DNA of 11,229 nucleotides from CBIFWW01 sp966186435 (lineage in GTDB: Bacteria; Pseudomonadota; Gammaproteobacteria; Enterobacterales; Enterobacteriaceae): positions 1 through 11,229 of the forward strand of contig CBIFWW010000110.1 of the NCBI GenBank assembly GCA_966186435.1, in the 5' to 3' direction. The position numbers and the translations under genes were made by a program. Under the pieces are notes generated by a model. The model was not told the DNA's origin. It ran no database searches and saw only the letters and a program-made list of their open reading frames with translations. Below are positions 6,100-11,229 of this stretch, piece by piece; within the stretch, counting starts at the first letter, position 1, and each line of letters opens with the position of its first letter.

Positions 6100-7653
6100 A
6101 TGAAAATAAAACCAAAAATGATGAAAATGCGTTGGCTGGGTGCAGCGGTAGTACTGTCTCTTTATACTACTTCGGTCTGGGCCTTCTCTATCGACGATGT
6201 CGCAAAACAAGCGAAGTCGTTAGCAGGCAAAAATTACGAGGCGCCGAAAAGCAACCTTCCTTCCGTTTTCCGTGACATGAAGTACGCGGACTATCAACAG
6301 ATCCAGTTTAACCAAGACAACGCTTACTGGAGCAAGACTAAAACCCCATTTAAGCTCGAATTTTATCACCAGGGTATGTACTTCGACACCCCGGTGGCCA
6401 TCAACGAAGTGACCGCAACAACGGTTTCTAAAATTAAGTATAACCCGGACTACTTCAACTTCGGGAGTGTGAAGCATGACAAAGACACCGTGAAAAACCT
6501 GGGCTTTGCTGGCTTCAAAGTACTGTATCCCATCAACAGCAAAGATAAGAACGACGAAATTGCCAGCTTCCTGGGTGCCAGCTACTTCCGCATGATTGGT
6601 AACGGCCAAGTTTATGGTCTGTCTGCCCGTGGTCTAGCAGTTGATACCGCACTGCCGTCCGGTGAAGAGTTCCCGCGTTTCCGCGAGTTCTGGATTGAAC
6701 GTCCTAAACCACAGGATAAACGCCTGACTATTTATGCTCTGTTGGATTCTCCACGTGCCACCGGGGCCTATCGCTTTGTGATCATGCCGGGCCGCGACAC
6801 GGTGGTGAATGTGCAGTCCAAAGTGTACCTGCGCGACAAAGTCGGCAAATTGGGTGTTGCGCCGTTAACCAGCATGTTCCTGTTTGGGCCTAACCAGCCT
6901 TCTCCAACCACCAACTTCCGCCCTGAACTGCATGACTCTAATGGTCTGTCGATTCATGCCGGGAATGGTGAATGGATTTGGCGCCCACTGAATAACCCGA
7001 AACACTTGGCTGTCAGCAGCTATGCTATGGAAAACCCCAAAGGTTTTGGTCTGTTGCAGCGTGGCCGCCAGTTCAGCCGCTTTGAAGATCTGGACGACCG
7101 CTACGACAAACGCCCAAGCGCCTGGATTGCACCGCAGGGTGACTGGGGTAAAGGCCACGTTGAGTTGGTTGAGATCCCAACCAACGATGAAACCAACGAT
7201 AACATTGTTGCTTTCTGGAGTCCGGATCAGTTGCCGGTTGCCGGTAAAGAGATGAACTTCAAATACAACATCACCTTTACCCGCGATGAAGACAAACTCC
7301 ATGATGCCGATAACGCCTGGGTTGCTCAAACCCGTCGCTCGACCGGTGATGTGAAGCAATCTAACCTTATCCGTCAGCCAGACGGTACCATCGCATTTGT
7401 GGTGGACTTCGCAGGCCCGGCCTTGAAAGAACTGCCGGAAAATACCCCAGTAGCGGCTCAGACCAGTATTGGCGGTAACGGTGAAATTGTGGAAAGCAGT
7501 GTGCGTTATAACTCAGTGACTAAGGGTTGGCGTTTGCTGCTGCGTGTAAAACTGAAAGACGATAAGAAAACCACTGACATGCGCGCTGCGCTGGTCAATG
7601 GCGATCAGACATTGAGTGAAACCTGGAGCTACCAGCTACCTGCCAATGAATAA
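6100..7653 (+). CDS. opgG: Glucans biosynthesis protein G (periplasmic)
   Basis: OpgG (MdoG) is a periplasmic beta-sandwich protein needed to make OPGs; recent work on the family assigns beta-1,2-glucan-processing activity, acting on the backbone that OpgH exports. The 517 residues match E. coli OpgG almost without gaps, including SNLPSVFRDMKYADYQQIQF, KDKNDEI, RPELHDSNGLSIHAGNGEW and the end SYQLPANE. The signal peptide is residues 1-28 (basic start MKIKPKMMKMR, hydrophobic core, VWA before FSIDD). The start is uncertain: the ATG at 6100 has GGGGGA 13 bases upstream and resembles an E. coli start recalled as MKHKLQMMKMRW, while the ATG at 6118 would give the commonly annotated 511-residue form. 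The last 8 bases overlap opgH. Confidence 0.95.
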   Translation: MKIKPKMMKMRWLGAAVVLSLYTTSVWAFSIDDVAKQAKSLAGKNYEAPKSNLPSVFRDMKYADYQQIQFNQDNAYWSKTKTPFKLEFYHQGMYFDTPVAINEVTATTVSKIKYNPDYFNFGSVKHDKDTVKNLGFAGFKVLYPINSKDKNDEIASFLGASYFRMIGNGQVYGLSARGLAVDTALPSGEEFPRFREFWIERPKPQDKRLTIYALLDSPRATGAYRFVIMPGRDTVVNVQSKVYLRDKVGKLGVAPLTSMFLFGPNQPSPTTNFRPELHDSNGLSIHAGNGEWIWRPLNNPKHLAVSSYAMENPKGFGLLQRGRQFSRFEDLDDRYDKRPSAWIAPQGDWGKGHVELVEIPTNDETNDNIVAFWSPDQLPVAGKEMNFKYNITFTRDEDKLHDADNAWVAQTRRSTGDVKQSNLIRQPDGTIAFVVDFAGPALKELPENTPVAAQTSIGGNGEIVESSVRYNSVTKGWRLLLRVKLKDDKKTTDMRAALVNGDQTLSETWSYQLPANE

Positions 7654-10186
7654 GTCTACCGAAACCTCGCCTGATTATATCGAGGCACTCCCGCTTTCTG
7701 CTGAGCAGAAGGCGGGGCTGCCCGCAGGGAATCTGCGGGCCATTCACAAGGCGATGGGTGATCAACATCACTCGTCATCCCGCGTAGATGACGCGCCTCT
7801 TCATTCTGTCAAAGCTCGTCTGGAAGCCACCTGGCCCGATAGCATCAAAGGCCAGCAACTGATCGAGGATGACGAAGGGCGCACCCAGCTTCAGGCGATG
7901 CCGGAAGCCAAACGCTCTTCCATGTTCCCGGATCCGTGGCGTACCAACCCGATTGGCCGTTTCTGGGATCGGATGTTGGGCCGCGACACCACTCCCCGCT
8001 ATCTGGCGCGTTTGTCGGAAGAAGAAAAAGCTCGTGAAGACAAGTGGCGTACCGTTGGTACTATTCGCCGCTATATTCTGCTGCTGCTGACCATCGCCCA
8101 GACGGTGGTGGCCACCTGGTATATGAAGACCATCCTGCCTTATCAGGGTTGGGCCTTCATTAGCCCGTCAGACATGATTAACCAGGATCTGGGGATTTCC
8201 TTTATGCAGATCCTGCCCTATGTGCTGCAAAGCGGCATCCTGATCCTGTTTGCCATCCTGTTCTGTTGGGTATCTGCCGGTTTCTGGACTGCGCTGATGG
8301 GCTTCCTGCAACTGCTGATCGGTAAAGATCGCTATAGTATTTCGGCATCGACCACCGGGGATGAGCCGCTGAACCCGGCCCACCGCACCGCGCTGATCAT
8401 GCCGATCTGTAATGAAGACGTAAACCGGGTATTTGCTGGCCTGAAGGCCACCTGGGAATCAGTCAAAGCCACCGGCCAACAGCAGCATTTCGACGTTTAT
8501 ATCCTGAGCGATAGCTACAACCCCGATATCTGCGTGGCTGAACAGAAAGCCTGGATGGAGCTGATTGCTGAAGTGCAGGGTGAAGGGCAGATTTTCTACC
8601 GCCGCCGCCGTCGCCGGGTAAAACGCAAAAGCGGTAACATCGATGACTTCTGCCGCCGCTGGGGTAGCCAGTATAGCTACATGGTGGTACTGGATGCAGA
8701 CTCGGTGATGAGTGGTGATTGCCTGACCGGTCTGGTGCGTTTGATGGAAGCCAATCCGAATGCCGGGATTATCCAGTCTTCACCACGGGCCTCCGGCATG
8801 GATACCCTCTATGCACGCTGCCAACAGTTTGCCACCCGGGTGTACGGGCCGCTGTTTACCGCCGGTCTGCACTTCTGGCAATTGGGTGAATCCCACTATT
8901 GGGGCCACAACGCCATTATCCGTGTGAAGCCGTTTATCGAGCACTGTGCTTTGGCACCGTTGCCTGGTGAAGGTAACTTTGCCGGTTCCATCCTCTCCCA
9001 CGACTTCGTGGAAGCTGCGTTGATGCGCCGCGCAGGGTGGGGCGTGTGGATTGCCTATGACTTACCGGGTTCTTATGAAGAATTGCCGCCCAACCTGCTG
9101 GATGAGCTGAAACGCGACCGCCGCTGGTGTCAGGGCAACCTGATGAACTTCCGCCTGTTCCTGGTTAAAGGTATGCACCCGGTTCACCGTGCGGTGTTCC
9201 TGACCGGCGTCATGTCCTATCTCTCTGCGCCGCTGTGGTTTTTGTTCCTGGCGTTGTCCACTGCGCTTCAGGTAGTACATGCGTTGACGGAACCTCAGTA
9301 CTTCCTGCAACCGCGCCAGCTGTTCCCGGTGTGGCCGCAATGGCGTCCTGAGTTGGCGATAGCGCTGTTTGCTTCCACCATGGTGCTGTTGTTCCTGCCA
9401 AAACTGCTGAGCGTGTTGCTGATCTGGTGTAAAGGCTCGAAAGAGTACGGTGGCTTCCTGCGGGTAACGGTGTCCCTGCTGCTGGAAGTGCTGTTCTCCG
9501 TGCTGCTGGCACCAGTGCGGATGCTGTTCCACACGGTCTTCGTGGTGAGCGCATTCCTGGGTTGGGAAGTGGTGTGGAACTCCCCGCAGCGTGATGATGA
9601 TTCCACCCCCTGGGGCGAAGCCTTTATGCGTCACGGTTCCCAGATGCTGTTAGGGCTGGTGTGGGCTGCCGGGATGGCTTGGTTGGATTTGCGCTTCCTG
9701 TTCTGGCTGGCACCCATCGTGTTCTCCCTGATCTTATCACCATTTGTGTCGGTCATTTCCAGCCGCTGTACCATGGGGATGCGCACTAAGCGCGCCAAAC
9801 TGTTCCTGATCCCGGAAGAGTACAACCCACCGAAAGTGCTGATGGATACCGAAACTTTCCTGGCCGAGAACCGTGCCCGTGAACTGGCTGACGGCTTTTT
9901 GCATGCGGTGTTCCACCCGTCCTTGAATGCCCTGGCAACGGCGATGGCAACTGCCCGCCACCGGGCGAGTAAGGTTCTGGAAATCGCACGCGATCGTCAC
10001 GTTGACCAGGCACTGAATGAAACGCCGGACAAACTCAACCGTGACCGCCGTCTGGTACTGTTAAGTGACCCGGTTACCCTGGCGCGGATGCATTACCGCG
10101 TCTGGGCCAACCCGGAGAAATATACCTCCTGGGTTGAGGCTTACGGCAAAGTGCCGCTTAATCCGCAGGCTTTCAAGGCGGAGTAA
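7646..10186 (+). CDS. opgH: Glucans biosynthesis glucosyltransferase H
   Basis: OpgH (MdoH) is an inner-membrane GT2 glycosyltransferase that polymerises glucose from UDP-glucose into the OPG backbone and moves it across the membrane; in E. coli it also links nutrient status to cell size by antagonising FtsZ when UDP-glucose is high. The 846 residues match E. coli (847). The N-terminal cytosolic part is followed by membrane segments (ILLLLTIAQTVVATWY and others), then the catalytic domain with D289 (ILSDSY), D350 and D352 (VLDADS), D453 (SHDFVEA) and RDRRW at 490-494. More membrane segments and a cytosolic tail follow. The start ATG at 7646 sits in ATGAATAA, overlapping the opgG stop; no good Shine-Dalgarno is visible, so translational coupling is likely. 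Confidence 0.97.
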   Translation: MNKSTETSPDYIEALPLSAEQKAGLPAGNLRAIHKAMGDQHHSSSRVDDAPLHSVKARLEATWPDSIKGQQLIEDDEGRTQLQAMPEAKRSSMFPDPWRTNPIGRFWDRMLGRDTTPRYLARLSEEEKAREDKWRTVGTIRRYILLLLTIAQTVVATWYMKTILPYQGWAFISPSDMINQDLGISFMQILPYVLQSGILILFAILFCWVSAGFWTALMGFLQLLIGKDRYSISASTTGDEPLNPAHRTALIMPICNEDVNRVFAGLKATWESVKATGQQQHFDVYILSDSYNPDICVAEQKAWMELIAEVQGEGQIFYRRRRRRVKRKSGNIDDFCRRWGSQYSYMVVLDADSVMSGDCLTGLVRLMEANPNAGIIQSSPRASGMDTLYARCQQFATRVYGPLFTAGLHFWQLGESHYWGHNAIIRVKPFIEHCALAPLPGEGNFAGSILSHDFVEAALMRRAGWGVWIAYDLPGSYEELPPNLLDELKRDRRWCQGNLMNFRLFLVKGMHPVHRAVFLTGVMSYLSAPLWFLFLALSTALQVVHALTEPQYFLQPRQLFPVWPQWRPELAIALFASTMVLLFLPKLLSVLLIWCKGSKEYGGFLRVTVSLLLEVLFSVLLAPVRMLFHTVFVVSAFLGWEVVWNSPQRDDDSTPWGEAFMRHGSQMLLGLVWAAGMAWLDLRFLFWLAPIVFSLILSPFVSVISSRCTMGMRTKRAKLFLIPEEYNPPKVLMDTETFLAENRARELADGFLHAVFHPSLNALATAMATARHRASKVLEIARDRHVDQALNETPDKLNRDRRLVLLSDPVTLARMHYRVWANPEKYTSWVEAYGKVPLNPQAFKAE

Positions 10187-10198
10187 TTTGCCTTGATT

Positions 10199-10229
10199 AA
10201 AATGCCGGCACTGTGCCGGCATTTTTTTA
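10199..10229 (+). terminator. Rho-independent terminator of opgGH
   Basis: A perfect 12-bp stem, AAAATGCCGGCA and TGCCGGCATTTT (10199-10210 with 10214-10225), with loop CTG and a run of Ts begins 12 bases after the opgH stop. It is a strong intrinsic terminator. yceK begins only about 15 bases beyond it, so yceK must rely on readthrough or on a promoter within the opgH end. Confidence 0.9.
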
Positions 10230-10242
10230 ACTGGAGAAATCA

Positions 10243-10473
10243 ATGGGGAAGTTAATCCTGGCTGCAGCACTGTGTATGGTGTTAACCGGGTGCGGTAGCA
10301 TCATCAGCCGGGCGGTACCGGGCCAGGGCCACGGTAATCAATATTACCCCGGCGTGCAATGGGATGTCAGGGACTCTGGCTGGCGTTATCTCACGGTTCT
10401 GGATATGCCATTCTCACTCATCATGGACACCCTGTTAGCGCCAATTGATGCCAGCCACGGGCCTTATAAGTAA
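10243..10473 (+). CDS. yceK: Small outer-membrane lipoprotein YceK
   Basis: YceK is a small DUF1375 lipoprotein of unknown function. The 76-residue product has a lipoprotein signal peptide with lipobox L14-T-G-C17; Gly at +2 predicts outer-membrane sorting. The body matches E. coli YceK (75 residues): GSIISR, PGQGHGNQYYPGVQWDVRDS, ILD-like LDMPFSL and HGPY at the end. Shine-Dalgarno GGAG (10233-10236) stands 6 bases before the ATG. It lies right behind the opgGH terminator and ends 3 bases from the convergent msyB stop, with no separate terminator visible between the two. Confidence 0.93.
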   Translation: MGKLILAAALCMVLTGCGSIISRAVPGQGHGNQYYPGVQWDVRDSGWRYLTVLDMPFSLIMDTLLAPIDASHGPYK

Positions 10474-10476
10474 CTC

Positions 10477-10851
10477 TTAGCGCTCGTCCCACTCATCGGC
10501 AGCGCTACGTCCTTCTTCGGTATCCAGCGGAGGCTGAAGCTGGAATTCACCCTCATCCCATTCATGCAGCGTGTTTTCCTCCAGCCATTCCTCACGTAAT
10601 TCAATCTCGTCAAAATCATCGTCAAAAATGCTCTGTGCCGCCTCTCCGCTTAGTCCCGGCAGGCACTCCCCCTCAGCTCCTTCTTCAGCAAAAAACTCGG
10701 CCTGCCACATGATATCTCCATCCTCTAAGACATACTTCTGGAGGTTGAACTGGCGGACATCGGCATCCTCACTAGCCTCTGGCGTGGAGGCAATGAATTC
10801 CTCTCTTGCTGCATCGATAGCTTCTTCTAGCGTGGCGAACATAGACATCAT
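10477..10851 (-). CDS. msyB: Acidic protein MsyB
   Basis: MsyB is a small, very acidic cytosolic protein; in E. coli extra copies suppress secY and secA export defects, and its expression is tied to stationary phase. The 124-residue product has about 39 acidic against 6 basic residues and matches E. coli MsyB along its length: FATLEEAIDAAREEF, QKYVLEDGDIMWQ, EGECLP, LSGEAAQS, EENTLHEWDEGEFQL and DEWDER at the end. Two adjacent ATG codons (10851 and 10848) are possible starts; AGGAAG lies 3-6 bases upstream. The second ATG aligns better with the E. coli start MTMYATLEE, so the true protein may be 123 residues. A well-formed promoter lies upstream. Confidence 0.93.
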   Translation of the reverse strand: MMSMFATLEEAIDAAREEFIASTPEASEDADVRQFNLQKYVLEDGDIMWQAEFFAEEGAEGECLPGLSGEAAQSIFDDDFDEIELREEWLEENTLHEWDEGEFQLQPPLDTEEGRSAADEWDER

Positions 10852-10886
10852 CGGCTTCCTGTTTTGAGAAAATAGAATGTATTCAA

Positions 10887-10915
10887 TCTATAGTCCGGCT
10901 GAAACGCCACGTCAA
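10887..10915 (-). promoter_or_regulatory. Promoter of msyB
   Basis: On the minus strand TTGACG (10915-10910) and TATAGA (10892-10887) are exactly 17 bases apart. Transcription would start near 10880, giving a leader of about 30 bases before the msyB ATG, with the Shine-Dalgarno AGGAAG inside it. Confidence 0.6.
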
Positions 10916-11190
10916 ACGCGGAAAGCATTAAGATAACGGCAGAAGACCATAACTTATCATGTGGCGCGGTTTTTAATGTCTGCTTAATCAACCGCGAGGG
11001 CCGTCTACAGGCGGTCCTTGATGCTATTATTATCGTAAATATTAAGAGTGTTAACCGAGTAGATAAAAATTCGCATTTTTATGGGTGGTTAGAAATATCT
11101 AGAAATAGCAATTTAAAATAATGTTATATATTTTTTGCTAAAGCGTATGAGGTGTTTTTAAAAAGGTTTAATGAAAGGTAGATAAAAAAA
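10916..11190. other. Intergenic region with inverted repeats, no gene seen
   Basis: No convincing coding sequence is visible on either strand, and the right half is strongly AT-rich. Three structured spots can be seen: CGCGGTT (10965-10971) with AACCGCG (10990-10996), 18 bases apart; ATCAA and TTGAT flanking CCGC/GCGG from about 10987 to 11023; and ATAAAAAT-TCGC-ATTTTTAT (11063-11082) framed by TAACC (11052-11056) and GGTTA (11087-11091). In E. coli mdtG lies in this direction from msyB, so these bases may be the space between msyB and the next gene. Confidence 0.45.
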
Positions 11191-11210
11191 TCCCCACACG
11201 AGGTGGGGGA
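11184..11210 (-). terminator. Leftward terminator for a gene beyond the right edge
   Basis: CCCCAC (11192-11197) pairs with GTGGGG (11203-11208) around a 5-base loop. On the minus strand the stem is followed by seven Ts (the A-run at 11184-11190), the form of an intrinsic terminator for leftward transcription. It implies a minus-strand gene ending just right of the window. Confidence 0.65.
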
Positions 11211-11229
11211 GGCACGGATAGAAGGTATT

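Noticed and set aside
9062..9634. 190-codon open frame on the minus strand opposite opgH
   Set aside because: It lies inside the conserved opgH gene; the product is Gln/His-rich low-complexity sequence typical of an antisense shadow.
10571..10867. 98-codon serine-rich plus-strand frame opposite msyB
   Set aside because: It is the complement of the acidic msyB coding sequence (Glu/Asp codons read as Ser/Phe), with no independent support.
1..11229. CRISPR array, insertion sequence or prophage attachment site
   Set aside because: No regularly spaced repeats or transposase genes were seen; the tRNA 3' end, where attachment sites usually lie, is outside the window.

Overview
The window is chromosomal DNA from a member of the Enterobacterales other than Escherichia coli. 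Almost every gene is a recognisable, somewhat diverged homologue of the E. coli 23-24 min region, in nearly the E. coli order: serX tRNA, ghrA, ycdX, ycdY, ycdZ, curli locus, ymdA position, ymdB, opgC, opgG, opgH, yceK, msyB. The degree of divergence suggests Serratia or a related Yersiniaceae genus; that placement is an inference from protein similarity recalled from memory.

Layout. The left edge cuts a leftward tRNA-Ser(GGA) with its promoter. Then come rightward ghrA (glyoxylate/hydroxypyruvate reductase), ycdX (zinc PHP-fold phosphatase), ycdY (TorD-like chaperone for YcdX) and ycdZ (DUF1097 membrane protein). From about 3168 to 3514 lies the wreck of a curli locus: the 3' part of csgF on the minus strand abuts the 3' part of csgC on the plus strand, both with nonsense codons and frameshifts. 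csgG, csgE, csgD, csgB and csgA are gone. An AT-rich stretch without genes follows, then a 105-residue secreted fimbrillin-like protein and ymdB (macrodomain deacetylase).

The second half is the osmoregulated periplasmic glucan (OPG/MDO) locus: opgC leftward, divergent from the overlapping opgG-opgH pair. OpgH makes and exports the beta-1,2-glucan backbone, OpgG acts on it in the periplasm, and OpgC adds succinyl groups. A strong terminator closes opgGH, followed by the small lipoprotein gene yceK and the convergent acidic-protein gene msyB with a good promoter. The last 300 or so bases hold no gene, but contain AT-rich inverted repeats and a leftward terminator for a gene beyond the edge.

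The window is mostly ordinary core genome. The notable signal is the decayed curli locus: the cell has lost the curli system at this site while the flanking genes remain intact. I see no evidence for a new multi-gene system.
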